In this document: positions 13,863 through 24,979 of the stretch, piece after piece
Position numbering within the stretch: the first letter of the stretch is position 1
Layout: every line of letters begins with the position of its first letter
Origin: Hysterangium stoloniferum
Taxonomy: Eukaryota > Basidiomycota > Agaricomycetes > Hysterangiales > Hysterangiaceae
Length of the DNA: 64,000 nucleotides
Assembly: GCA_015178975.1 (NCBI GenBank)
Contig: WHVD01000008.1
Coordinates: 1,116,001-1,180,000 of the forward strand
Reading direction: 5' to 3'
The notes under the pieces: generated by a model
The model's database searches: none
What the model was told of the DNA's origin: nothing
What the model saw: only the letters and a program-made list of their open reading frames with translations
Position numbers and translations under genes: made by a program

Positions 13863-15576
13863 TTCATGGGCAGATTCACTAGCGAGATCCATAAGCGAGT
13901 ACGCGAGAAGTGGTTTCGAAACAGGGATTTGTCTCCTACTTGATTTGTCTGCTACTTATAGAACTGATGGGAAATCATCCGGCGATGGCCAATCAGCTGA
14001 CAGCGCAGTGACGCGCTATGCTGACAGAGCAGACATAGAGCGCTAATTTGATCGGACAAATTACGTTTGTCCGAATTCTTTAGTGATCGTAGGTCTCATC
14101 CAGTGTCACTGTGTGACAATCTCCTCCGTTCCTTCGACTCCCATCTCACAGGATGCTTACAGCATCTTCAACAGTTCTTTTTATTCCCCACCCGCCATCC
14201 CTCTTTCATTTGCTACAACTGTTTTTCTTTGTACCTTAGCTAGTCTTGTTGGGATTTATTAGGATATGTTGCAAGCCGTTGAGCTTGATGGTCTCATACT
14301 GTACAGTAGCTTAGTCATCGGATGTATTTCGTTAAGGGTTTTGTCACCCCTTCACCCACATGGAAACCTGCCGCATATTCTTACAAGTCTCATGTAGCGG
14401 CCCGCGCCTGTTGCCATGGATGCCTGTCTGTCATCTGTGGTCACAGCTGGCTCCCGCTTTAGACCACAACACGATGTTTTGTTCACCAGACCGGAGTGAG
14501 ATAAAGACTACATACACAGAGTTTAATGGTGCCAGATCGTCCATCCAGAGTACCCTGTTGTAATTCAAGACCCATACTATTAGGGAGTCATGGATAAGTA
14601 TAACAGACTAACTAACATAGTAACCGACTCTTAGCAAGGTGACGCGGCCCTACATCCCCGTGTGTCCACAAGTTCCGGAGACCACCCCTTTGTCATTCTA
14701 AGAATAGACACTGTTGTCCATGATGCTTTCCAACATACCCAAGGTCCCCACCCAAATGTACCGTTAGGAAAATGTACTTAGAGCTGGTTGTCCTCCACCA
14801 AACCATCTCAAACTGCGTTCACAAATCATTACAGATTTAGGCGGATACAATCTCTTCAAGTCAGAAAGCGAACCTAGACTACGGAAGAAAGGGTCACTGT
14901 AGCATCCTTCGAGAAGGATTTTGCATCAAATGAGTAGGATCTTATCCGAACACCACACATCAGGAAATTGGGATTGTAGGGGTCTCGCCATCCTCTCAGC
15001 TTAAGTCTCTACAGCAACCCGCTTCCCCCGCTGGGAGGTGCCTAAGGCTACACACTGTGAAGAAATTGACTTAGGCGATATTTTCTTTCCATATATGTCC
15101 TAGTGTCGATCTGGCAAGGTGGCCTCTGCCCTCTCCGTTCCTCCTCCCTTCAGGTATTCATCAGGAATGCGTCTTAGCACACCACTTTTCTGAGAGGAAT
15201 CGAATGATCTTTACTAACGCGGAATGATTTATTCTAATAGAACAGATTTTGGATAAAGTATCATTTCGTGGAGACGTCTCGGACCAGAAGTGACGTTATT
15301 TCAAGCTGTTTTTCAAATAAGTTCCACCTGCATCAGGAAAGTAAGTATGCCGTCTATATTGTCTAGAGCCATCTAGGAGAGCTAGCTAGACACACTACTT
15401 TCGCGAGATCCCTATTTACTAGTCGGTATAAAAGTGTACTATAGATCTAGGGAGGCTAGGGAGGCTAGGGAGTCTTCATAATGGGTGTAGACATTCCCAA
15501 ATCCCTGATGTGATTATTCAATATTATTCCAACCAGTATTATTTCTAATGGGTTTTTTCATGTTATGATCAGCTGA
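13863..15576. other. Intergenic, no gene recognised
   Basis: About 1.7 kb of host-like sequence upstream of the monooxygenase. Short open frames only (for example 14360-14563, +). A short GGGAGGCTA-type tandem repeat lies near 15450. The promoter of the monooxygenase should lie at its left edge, but I see no decisive element. Confidence 0.5.
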
Positions 15577-16119
15577 CTAGCAACACAGATGAGTCCAGCA
15601 TGAGAGTTCAGGAGATATTTCAAATTGACACGAGAAACCCCTGGGCCTCATCTCATCTAAAGCGTTCTCTGCAACTGGATCCCAATAAGGGAATTCCGAG
15701 TGGACACGGTGCTCTTCATTGTGGTCATCCTCTGCTTATACCACATATGAGAAGTGCATGGAAGGCCGTTTTTAAAACACACCAATAAAGTAGTAATATT
15801 TCTCTCCGTCCAGGACATCATCAATCCCACAGATCACTCTGTCACCTCGTTTGGGGCTGTCCGCGAGGAATCCGGACTGATTATTCGTCATGATCCTACA
15901 CGCTTCTAAGGCCATCCCATGGTGTACCCCGAATCTGGCTTGGATATCATTTTCCCTGTCTCCTTTTGTCATGTCACTAGCATACACCTTGAATAAAAGG
16001 TTGTGAGACCAAAACTGGGGCTGGTAAAACTCAATGAAGAAGTTTGTGGGAACGGGTGTTGGTTGGGGCTTTGGAATTCGGTAGGAACCTATGGTACAGG
16101 GAAGGTGACTGTATGTCAT
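15577..16119 (-). CDS. Hypothetical protein, two exons
   Basis: I do not recognise this protein. Exon 1 is 16119-15783 and exon 2 is 15731-15577, joined across a 51-nt GT-AG intron with the frame kept, giving 163 aa. Without splicing the frame stops five residues later. The N-terminal part is Pro-rich (PKPQPTPVPTNFFIEFYQP). The centre reads HHGMALEACRIMTNNQSG, then RGDRVICGIDDVLDGEKYYYF, and the C-terminus is acidic (EDDHNEEHRVHSE). The ALxAC...G layout is faintly reminiscent of basidiomycete proteins that precede an HNH-type region, but no nuclease residues are visible. It is divergent from the acetyltransferase gene; about 190 bp separate the two starts, so they may share a promoter. Confidence 0.45.
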
Positions 16120-16312
16120 GGTGCGTGTTGAGAAGTGTTGGTAAACTGAAGTTCCTAAATTGTGCTAAATGTGTCACGAACGCGACACGATCACATGATT
16201 CTCACGTGCCGTCCTCGCTTGGATCGCTAGCGTGTGTTCGTTTCACATCAACTTGTTGATTGTTGTTGTTAAAGAGTCAGATCATTTCACAAACTCAATC
16301 GCTTTAGATTAC

Positions 16313-16792
16313 ATGGACATTATCCAAATAACCTTTCCCGAGACATATCCAGTCCGTCGGGCAGTCTTGTATCCAAACGGCCCTGAACACAAAATCCTTA
16401 TCCCAAACGATGAAGAGGGAATTCACTTCGGGGCCTCAACAGGAAGCGAGGACGATGAAGCTGTAAAAGGCGGCAAAAGAGAGTTAATTGGCGTCGTCTC
16501 ACTCTTCCGAGAGCCTCTTCCCCCGAGTCCTCATGTTGATCCTGCCAGATCTTTACGATTTCGTAAATTCGCCTGTTTGGAGTCGTATCAGGGTCGTGGA
16601 ATTGGTACAAAGATGCTTCAGCATATTATTGATTTTGCCAGAGATGATTCTGCTCTTGGTCCCGGGTCGGTAATATGGTGCGATGCAAGGGTATCTGTTA
16701 AGGGATGGTATTTGAAACGAGGGTTTAGGGTTTTGGGTACTCCATTCTTCAAGGGAGATATCGAGTACGTTGCGATGGCGCTTGATGTTTAG
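16313..16792 (+). CDS. GNAT-family N-acetyltransferase
   Basis: Single-exon gene, 159 aa from the ATG at 16313. An upstream in-frame start at 16232 adds a poorly conserved hydrophobic leader, so the later start is preferred because MDIIQITFPETYPVRRAVLYP reads as the beginning of the domain. The acetyl-CoA pyrophosphate loop is seen as YQGRGIGTKML (Q/R-x-x-G-x-G), preceded by the strand RFRKFACLES and followed by the C-terminal GNAT strand-turn KGWYLKRGFRVLGTPFFKGDIEYVAM. A substrate cannot be given; small-molecule or protein acetylation is possible. Divergent from the hypothetical gene to its left. Confidence 0.85.
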   Translation: MDIIQITFPETYPVRRAVLYPNGPEHKILIPNDEEGIHFGASTGSEDDEAVKGGKRELIGVVSLFREPLPPSPHVDPARSLRFRKFACLESYQGRGIGTKMLQHIIDFARDDSALGPGSVIWCDARVSVKGWYLKRGFRVLGTPFFKGDIEYVAMALDV

Positions 16793-17572
16793 TGGGTTAG
16801 GGTCATTCTTGGATATTATTTCTCCTCCCCTTTGATGCGACACGTATTTGTTATTTGCTTAGAGATATTGGGTTGGTTTATTTAAATTTGATCGTATGGC
16901 CATGCCTGACCGGATTTTGGACCTAATCCGGCTCCGACGTGAATTGAATCATGTATTCCCCGATTTTGTTTTGGTATATGGGGTTTCAGCTCACCCGAAG
17001 CAAAGACATCATGTCCAGAAGGGGCGCATGCAAGAAATGCTATTTGGTATAGTCCTGTATACCGACATTTTAGACCCAAGCCCTGGATCTTAAAATCCCA
17101 CAAATTTTGTTCTTCAAGTTTACATGGATGATTCTAATCATCACCTCACTTGAATTTTCTTCGAATTAAAGCGAGAACCTTTGAAATTGTCTGAACCCAT
17201 ACCGTGACTCCTGAGCTTGGCCATGGTGCTTATCATGATGTTTTAAAGATAATTTCTTTACTGGAAATTACCATTAAAATTACTTCTAATAGATAAGATG
17301 ATTTCTATCAATACCCTGTACATCAGACACAAATTGTGCTAATTTAGCAATCCGTGAGTGGCCAACCCCTCTGATCATGATAGAAGCACTTGCTTGTAGC
17401 GAGCCTATGACTAATCAGGCGCTTATTCTCTACCACACATTGCTCATCCCGACTACCACTGCACACCAATGGGGGAATCACGTACAGGTAACGGTTCAAA
17501 GTTCTTATTGTTCGATTAAGCTCCTCTAATTTCATGTTAACCCTCTTCCTCATTATTGATATTATTCTGTAG
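16793..17572. other. Intergenic; expected first exon of EB1 gene not found
   Basis: The EB1-like gene that follows should begin here with a short exon coding for roughly M-x-x-S-R-T-E. I found no ATG followed by such codons and a donor. No other gene is seen. Confidence 0.5.
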
Positions 17573-18833
17573 AATTGCTAGCATGGCTTAATGAACTCCT
17601 ACAGGTCTCCTACACCAAAATCGAACAATGTGGTGCGGGGGGCGCGTACTGTCAGATCTTGGATTCGATTTATGGTATGTAGTAACACGTCGATATGTTA
17701 TCTGATATGTTTGCTCATTATCCCTCTGCTCGCCAGGCGATGTCCCAATGTCACGCGTCAAGATGCAAGCAAAGCATGAATATGAGTATCTTGCGAACTA
17801 CAAGATTATGCAAAATGTCTTCAAAGCGAAGAAAATTGACAAGGAATGTCTGATTCACGCGATTTACCTTTGATTGACCTCAAGTCGCTGATCATCGCAA
17901 TCTCTATGAACAGCCCATTCCAGTTGATAAACTGACAAAATGCAAAATGCAGTATGTTCTTCTTCTTCAATGTTTAAGAATCAATGACTATATTGCTTCT
18001 CATCAAAGGGACAACCTCGAATTCCTGCAATGGATGAAGAAGTTTTGGGACCAGAACTACGGCGGACAACCCTATGACCCCGTCGCGCGAAGAAAAGGCG
18101 CTCCTGGGGATATACCAGCTACTGTTGCGCCTATAACATCGTCTAACCGCTTGGCCACCGGTGCTGCCGGGGCTCGAGCAGGAGGTAGGACGCCTGTTGG
18201 CGGTATGTTAGGCGCCTAGCGATGAGGCTACAAATACCTAATTGCCTTCACGTACAGGACCACGAGCGGGATCGGCGGTACAAAATGAGACGATTATCAA
18301 CCTGCAAAATCAACTGCGGGAGGTGTCGACCCATCTTGAAGGACTTGAGAAGGAGAGGGATTTCTACTTTGCCAAGGCACGTGGCCTCCACTTTTTCATA
18401 TACCTCAGTGTTATTTGTCTTTGTGTCTAACGCCTCCGAACTCTTAATTTTTTCTATAGTTACGAGATATCGAGATTCTTGTACAAGCACAGTTAGAAGC
18501 GTTGGAAGCACAAGACGCTGACGATGTAACGTTGAAAGAGATCCAAAAGATCTTGTATAGCACCGAGGTAAGTATCTGTTCATTCTTCACTTATTTCACA
18601 TCGCCTGCTCCTTTACCATTGCTTCATATGCCTCGATCTTCCTCATGACCATAATTAGGTCGACGCGGAAGGTGCGGAGGACCAGTCCATAGAATCCTAA
18701 TGTCAACGCCACCTCTCTGTACTCTTTCACGATATGCTTCACATCTACAAACACTAACACATCTGCAATTGTTTAGGAGGGCTTTGAGGTTCCGGAAAAT
18801 GGAGCGGCTCTAGATGAAGAGGAGACCTTTTAA
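17573..18833 (+). CDS. EB1/Mal3 microtubule plus-end-binding protein, possibly defective
   Basis: EB1 proteins track growing microtubule ends through an N-terminal calponin-homology domain and recruit partners through a C-terminal coiled coil. Exons seen: 17573-17674 ([20 protein letters not shown]), 17737-17843 ([20 protein letters not shown]), 17914-17951 ([12 protein letters not shown]), 18009-18202 ([20 protein letters not shown], then a basic linker), 18258-18376 (coiled coil, [20 protein letters not shown]), 18460-18567 ([15 protein letters not shown]) and 18777-18833 ([18 protein letters not shown]). The EEETF end matches the acidic-aromatic tail of the family. Oddities: the first exon is missing; the donor after 17843 reads GAATGT instead of GT; the donor after 18376 is GC (tolerable); and the last intron holds an alternative stop-ending exon (18659-18700). 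It is either a decaying copy or an unusually spliced gene. Confidence 0.8.
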
Positions 18834-19195
18834 TCCCATACACCCCAATTTGCCCACTGCCCCACTCTTATCGTACTGCACTGAAACAGACTCTCAAAAC
18901 CGTTCCCTATCCCAAACTCCATTCTCACTTTCTCTCTCTCTAATATACAGCAGTGCTTCAATATCTCTTCGTTTTCGTTATCAATTCCTACATGATGTCC
19001 GAGTTCTTTTTTGTTTTCTAGTACGTGCATAATCGAGCGAAGATTTACAAGCAACATTGGCATGCAGGATCGTGAGGCATAAATGTATGTACGGCATGTC
19101 GTTATGATGCAGATTTCATACCTACTTGTCTACCATACCTACGTCGGTTTACGCTTAGTGGTGTGACATCGCGGAATAAGACACAGTCACGTGAC
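18834..19195. other. Intergenic, no gene recognised
   Basis: 3' flank of the EB1-like gene. An open frame at 18814-19032 overlaps its end and is a shadow. Confidence 0.5.
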
Positions 19196-20200
19196 GTGAA
19201 TGCGTGTGAACTGTTCACGATTTACATCAATCATGACGAAGCTGGCCCGACGTCATTGAAAAAGGAATTTGGCGTCTGGCAAGTGCATATATACCGCCAA
19301 CTACAGGTGCCAACCTTCCACAACCAACAAAGGCTCAAGGTCGGAATCGACTAGTAGGACTGTAAGAGCCGAAAAGGATCGATGTACTGCAGAGCTCGTT
19401 CGTAGGTAAAAATCGGGTGTGGCCTTTTCAGTGCGAGTCGTTTGAGTAATAAAAAAAAATGCAGCTTAATGTGTGCCCTCGGGGCCCATAACCTGACAAA
19501 ATCTATAGTAGGCACGAATCGCTTGAACTATGTCCAAGAGTTATTCGGCACAACCACATATAAAAGAGACTCACCTGAGTCGCTGCCTGAGGTTGGCAAT
19601 GTAACGACAGGTATCGTGCCAAAAATTTCTGGCACAAGTAAACGTGGGTGGAGGCTGTGCTCGTAGCACAAGGTAGAGATTTAATACATGACTACTGACG
19701 CCAGGGATCTGTGGCACTATCGTTCGCTGCTTGATTTATCAATATTGTCCTACATTTGGCAGCGAAAATAATCACCTGCATGTCCGAACCTCGAAGACAA
19801 TTACCGAGATCCTGAACATATCAGGCAGGGGTGTATCTTTGAGCTCAGGTGAAAGATACAGGGCATTTCTCTTTAAGACATCTGACACGACAGTGGCTTA
19901 CACCCCGTTATCAGAATCCGTGATGGTGACATCATCATACCCATTGGTGCCCCCACATTGAAGCTCCTATTCCAAAACATTGATGTCAAGTTTGCCCATC
20001 GTTTACTTCCATCTGAGTGACCTGGAGATGGTTCAGGCTAACACCAGCCAATCCAATCTGTTGTGGTTGTTAACGAACGCAATTCATTGACATTACCCCC
20101 TCCCTCCCTACAATACTGTATTGTGATATTGATGGCGGATATGCGACCATAAATAGTAAGCATGAATTCTTATTCAATTCACGGGGCTACCACGATGCAA
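19196..20200. repeat. 1-kb direct repeat, copy 1 (pair with 62991-64000)
   Basis: From GACGTGAATGCGTGTG onward this stretch is almost identical to 62991-64000, differing by scattered substitutions and small indels. The second copy is cut by the window end. It contains a TATATA element near 19290, a short conserved open frame (19731-19961) and, at its right end, a diverged copy of the 3' part of the surface-protein gene. Confidence 0.9.
19824..20115 (+). pseudogene. Relic of the 3' end of the surface-protein gene
   Basis: At the DNA level GGCAGGGGTGTATC and the stretch TTATCAGAATCCGTGATGGTGA line up with GGCAGAGGTGTTCC and the last-exon start of the intact gene at 20849-22010. The similarity continues through CATCTGAGTGACCTGGAGATGG and CTAACACCAGCCAATCC. 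In the coding frame (RIRDGDIIIPIGAPTLK) it is interrupted by stops, and the extracellular and membrane parts are missing. The same relic recurs at 63620-63910. Confidence 0.65.
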
Positions 20201-20848
20201 AGGCAATGGAACGTATCCCTATTAGCGTGGCACTGGAATTCATTCAAATTTTTGCATCGTTGTTTCCATGAAACGGGAGATGCAGCATATTAAAATATTA
20301 GCTTTGATACGTAATGGGATGAAAGTATCTTTACGCTGTTATAGAATATCTCAAGAATGGTTTCACGGCTTAAATCCTGTCAGCTCAGGATATCTTCGTA
20401 TTATATATTTTTGCAGTCAACGAAGAGGTCTGGAAACTAGAAGGTAAGTATTCGCCAGAAAGTCATCCGTAGTGCCAATCATTGTGGCTCATCATCGAAA
20501 GATCAAAATGGCGCTTATAGCGATTTCCACCTCCCAAACTTCAAAGGCTCTGCTAAGAATCCGTTAAGTTTTGATACGGCGCTTTGTCCGGTATATACTG
20601 CCATTCTGGGCTCTTAGGGAGCCATTAACTCCTCAACTTGAAAGATCCGACATCGCTAGAGAGCCTGAAGAGTTTTTAGATTCAGGGCTTTTATGTGCTG
20701 CTGGCTCAATCCAATAATATTTCCACGTGGCCACTAGCTCTATCAATCACATTTTCCTGGCGCAGCTATCATATTCATACATGAGCCCAATAGCTGTGGC
20801 AATTTACGACGTAGCGCGCCACCTTAAAAGTCGGACGAAGACAACGTG

Positions 20849-22010
20849 ATGTCAGTCATGATTATTTTCGCGTTTTTAGTCCTGTCTGCGGCACATGCAT
20901 TCGCGCAAGATTTCGTGCTAGTCGACGATGCGGACCTTCGTATCCAATATAGCGACGGCGGGTGGCTCCGTTTAACAGGAGACGGTTCACCAGGAGACGG
21001 GCAGTTCAATGGAGGAGTCACGTTATCAAGGCTAAAGGGTGCCACGGCAATTTTGCAGTTTAATGGTACAAGTTTGTCTACTAGGTGGTAAACAGAAGAA
21101 TTTATCGATAATTTTGTAGGATCAGCGATCTCTGTCTATGGAACAATAGGGCCTGGGGGGAACAACACCCTTACAGTATCCTCTTATCAAATCAACGATA
21201 GCACGCCCGCAATGTATGCCGAACCAAACGTTCTAGCCCGCATGACGAAAGTATTGTTCTACTCATCCCCTGCTTTATCACCTGGGGAGCAAACATTGAA
21301 GATCACGAATCTAGGCGATCAAGACTTTTACTGGCTCGATTACTTCAATATCACTACATTTCAATCCACCACTCCGACAACTTCAAGTGTTGAACCCTCC
21401 CTTGCGGCGGCATCGGGTGCTCAGCCCTCCTTTGCGAGTGGTTCCACTGTTCTGCCCACCTTTGCGAATGCTTCTAGTGTTCAGCCCTCAATTGTAACTG
21501 TTTCAAGTGCTCAACTCCCAACTGCCACTGCGACGGGTGTTCCGCCGTCCCCCAAAGCAGGTATCACATCAGGTGCCACTGCCGGAATTACGTTGGGGAC
21601 GGCATGTTTGTTTGCACTCGTGATATTGGGGTACATTTGGTTGCGAAAGTCTCGTCCTCATGGCAGAGGTGTTCCATCTCTCGAAGACACTTACCAAGAC
21701 CCGCCCACGCATCGAACAAGTCCGTATCTCTGACTTTTTGCCTTCAAGGCATATCTGACTCAACGGCTTAGGCCCTGCTGCCAGAATCCGTAATGGTGAT
21801 ATAGTTCGACCGTACCAGGTATCGGTTGGCACAGCGACTACTGAATCTCGTCCAAAAACATCGACATATGGTTTGGGGTCGTCCTCAACATCTGAGCGAC
21901 CTGGAGTCGAGACGATGTCCCAAGCTGGCACCAGCCACCTAGCTGGTCGCAACGACGTGAATGAACACAATGGAGTGGCATCACCACCAGTCTATACTGC
22001 AGCATTATGA
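20849..22010 (+). CDS. Single-pass surface protein, galactose-binding-like ectodomain
   Basis: A 353-aa type I membrane protein of a kind common in mushrooms; function unknown, perhaps wall or carbohydrate sensing (inference). Exons 20849-21071, 21120-21719 and 21772-22010 keep one frame; the second donor is GTCCGT. Seen: signal peptide (MIIFAFLVLSAAHAFAQ), a beta-sandwich-like region (LRIQYSDGGWLRL, then SAISVYGTIGPGGNNT and LKITNLGDQDFYWLDYFNI), a Ser/Thr/Pro-rich stalk (about residues 165-240) with repeated AxxxQPSxxx-type units, one transmembrane helix (AGITLGTACLFALVILGYIWL) followed by RKSRPHGR, and a cytosolic tail with TSTYGLGSSSTSERPG and AGTSHLAGRNDVNEHNG. The GTG three bases upstream is ignored in favour of the ATG. 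Tail copies lie at 19824, 56196 and 63620. Confidence 0.8.
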
Positions 22011-22405
22011 TACATGGCTGGTTATTGTAATTACTGTGAGTTGTTCAATGTGGCATTTGCTGGGACTTCTGCGGAATGATCTGGGATGTATTGATGATTC
22101 AGAATCGCTAGAAGGATTTCGAAAATTACCAATGTATTCTTTCGGAAGATCTTTTGTATATTAAAAAAAAAAAAACTTTTAATTACACTGTAAATAACAG
22201 AGTCAGCTACTCCAGCTGCTACTCTCTAATTAATTTCCTGCCAAAGTAAAATACTTCCGGAGATGGTCACTGTCCCGCCATGCAAAGGCAGATATTGTTG
22301 AAAAGATGCAGTAAGTTCCCATGTGGGTGAAGGGAGCAACAAGATCCCTTATAGATTACAACCGGTTACTAAAACCCGATAATTAGTATAGCTTAAAAAG
22401 ACCAA
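21772..22405. repeat. Dispersed direct repeat, copy 1 (pair with 56196-56825)
   Basis: The last exon of the surface-protein gene and about 400 bp of 3' flank, including an A-run (about 22165-22178) and CTTCCGGAGATGGTCACTG, recur at 56196-56825 with moderate divergence. Similarity stops after GATAATTAGTATA. Confidence 0.85.
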
Positions 22406-23870
22406 TCGTTGTGGCAAGCAACTGGCGGGTATTCACGGTTTGATATGGTTGGATTATCAAGCACGTTATAGTCCGGTGCGCTCGGGGGGGGTCAACAACA
22501 AAGGCCCGCCACATACGCCTTAATTTTACTTGTTCCTAGATAGCTTAAAAACAAGCCATCCTAGTTAGCTTCACCTCAGCTATTTGGCATCTACCGTGCA
22601 AATACAGAGCCACTATCTTGTATCTAGTACTATTATTTCTCACAGATATATGATAGGTCACGACCCAATATATTTCGTACCAATGTGATTTTACTTTTAT
22701 TTGACTATGAAGTGTCCAGCTTGGTTCTAGCTTTTTGATCCTTAGCGCAATCGGAGCCTCACAATATCGAATTTTTAGCACATGTCATTGTTGGTACACA
22801 AAATAAAACACTGTAAATCTTACTGATCTTCCGCTTTCCTGATGAATTTCCGATGTATTATTTCAGACTGGTCATGACTTCAGCGAACAATATTAATGTT
22901 TTGTGACGGGAAACACATCGAATGATGTGACCACAACTGCATGCACTGGACTAGCACTGGAATAGTGGTTTTAGTTTATTACTCTTTAAATATTTTCTTG
23001 GAGAAATGCAGAGATGCCCTTATTAAAAATAGTATGAGTTGACTCTATTGCAATACACAATCTACAAGAGTTTAATAAGCTTGTAATGAAAGTCCTTGTG
23101 TCTCAATATCTTGTGTCAGTTAGTGTAGCACCTCCTGACAATATAGGTTTGGTGCTCTGGGAGGTGTATAGTGGTTCTGACACACATTAGCCTCCAAATG
23201 CATGGTCCACAATTAGCATCTTCATATGAAAAGTTGCAATAATTGGTGGACTCCCCCTATAAAAAGGTGTGTTTCATCATCAAATTTAACAGCCCTGCCT
23301 CATGTGCAGTTGCTTTGGTTATTACAATACATGGAAGTACCCAATCTGTGGAGCTTGCAATTTGTTCAAGCTACCGAACATGGTGCCTTCTAACACATCC
23401 ACCAATCTGGTATTAGTGTTGATGTCACCCAGTGACAATGGTCCTTGGGGCCAAAGACTTGCATTGGTTATTATGCAAAGTTCACTATGGCAAATTAAGT
23501 TATATGGTGACTCCACAGTACAAACTCAAGCACTTCGTCCTCACTCATTTCAAACCGAAAATGCCATACCACTCGACTATATTCTTTAAAGCTGGGAAAT
23601 TTTTGTACATAATGATTTCGGCTTTGTTCAATAACTGAATACTTTCGTCAGTTTTTTTTAACTTTAATATGACTGTACCCAATCTTTTAAATCTTGTCAT
23701 CCAAGTGTTCTGCCAGCACTTGTGATGATAGCCACATTTCTAATAGGAACTCTTAGTGAGTGATAACTTCACTAAGTATATATTGATATCTACCTAGTAG
23801 GAACTACAGGTAGAATGAGTAAGTCAACACAGAAGACTTGTATAATAACATTGCATACTTCTTAGTGAGT
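22406..23870. other. No gene recognised; nested hairpin at 23112-23184
   Basis: Transition from host to repeat sequence. Outer arms TGTGTCAG (23112-23119) and CTGACACA (23177-23184) enclose CACCTCC (23129-23135) and GGAGGTG (23160-23166), a possible two-stem hairpin. Open frames at 23302-23589 (+) and 23322-23516 (minus) look protein-like in places but match nothing I know; the base composition resembles the neighbouring decayed elements. Confidence 0.5.
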
Positions 23871-23873
23871 GAT

Positions 23874-23988
23874 GTCTCTGTTGATCATTTGTGACTCTGA
23901 GCAAGCAAATAAAATTTCTATTGTGTTGCCACCACTCTTTGCATCACTTGAAATAGATCAGGCCATGCTCAAGCTGGTGGAAGTGAAA
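23874..23988. repeat. 115-bp direct repeat, copy 1 (pair with 24570-24682)
   Basis: CTCTGTTGATCATTTGTGACTC through AATAGATCAG..CCATGCTCAAGCT recurs at 24570-24682 at roughly 85 percent identity. It may be one of the split direct repeats of a tyrosine-recombinase retroelement (see 24980-25330). Confidence 0.75.
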
Positions 23989-23995
23989 TACATGA

Positions 23996-24225
23996 TGTAA
24001 GGGAGTGAAACTCCTTACACTGTGATTTGGTAATAATTAGTTCTATTGTTGTCCACATCCCATTGTAGTCCACATCCTATTGTAGTCCACATCCCATTGT
24101 TGCTCACATCCCATTGTTCTCCACTAGTATATATTATGTACATGTGGATTTCAATACAGTAGTGGTTTATTCCCCATCACTCATTCTAGTGTCTGTCTGC
24201 ACCTGCAGCAGATACCAGTCTTACA
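23996..24225 (+). mobile_element. Short LTR, probably solo
   Basis: 230 bp with TGTAAGGGAG...CAGTCTTACA ends and ATGA on both outer sides (23992-23995 and 24226-24229). It holds four tandem units of about 18 bp based on TTGTAGTCCACATCCCA (24053-24130) and a TATATATTATG motif (near 24126). The size suits Copia or a small non-autonomous LTR family. Only four bases of target duplication match. Confidence 0.5.
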
Positions 24226-24569
24226 ATGAGGTGTAAGAACAACACTATCTAGGATAAGTGGAAGGGTGGGCACAAAGATTATGTGGAAGTCTTTGAAGAC
24301 TATCAAGTGTGGAATTGAGACAAGACAAGATGAGGATGAGATGTCCCGGACATATAATATACAGTATAGTGCAGAACAATAGAGAGAGGGAAACAATAGG
24401 GAAAAAAATTAATGGGAGAAAGAGACAAATGGGAGCAGGAAACAATGGGAGAAGGAAACAAAGGGACAATGGAATGAATAGGACAAAGAGAAAAGTGGAT
24501 GAGCTTTGTCTGGGAGCATTTGTCATGTGCCTCCTTCAGAGAGCATGCCTAAATTAATTTGTCCAAATA

Positions 24570-24682
24570 ATCTCTGTTGATCATTTGTGACTCTGGGCAA
24601 GCAAATAGAATTTCTATTGCATGACCACCACTCTATTGCACAACCTGAAATAGATCAGCCATGCTCAAGCTAAAGAATCAAG
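24570..24682. repeat. 115-bp direct repeat, copy 2
   Basis: Partner of 23874-23988. The intervening 580 bp holds the short LTR and a purine-rich tract (about 24380-24500, GGGAGAAGGAAACAAAGG-like). Confidence 0.75.
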
Positions 24683-24979
24683 TGAGATAAAGGTCCAGTG
24701 GGCCAAAAGGTTGAGTGCTGGGAACAGCCCAATGAAGTCTAGCTGAAAGATTGAGAATGTGCATGTAGGAAGACTTGATGTAAGGTTTGTAAGTTGAGGA
24801 GATATCTAAGTGCTTATTCTTGCTCACTAGGAGCTGTCTTTAAATACATTTACTAGCTAATTATAATCTTAAAGAGGAGTACAACAACTAACAATAGTTA
24901 TTGTACTCTTGTTGTTCTACATAACAGTCGCAGACAATTATGCATCATTACCAAGTTGCTGACACAGCCGAATTGCTGT

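Noticed and set aside
19731-19961. 76-codon frame present in both 1-kb repeats (also 63527-63757)
   Set aside because: Its conservation is explained by the near identity of the whole unit, and it overlaps the surface-protein relic in a different frame.
21569-21970. 133-codon minus-strand frame, similar to one at 56095-56358
   Set aside because: Shadow of the surface-protein last exon in both places.
22165-22178. A-run after the surface-protein gene as a sign of a retrocopy
   Set aside because: The gene keeps its introns and the same run occurs in the duplicate at 56.6 kb, so it is part of the flank.
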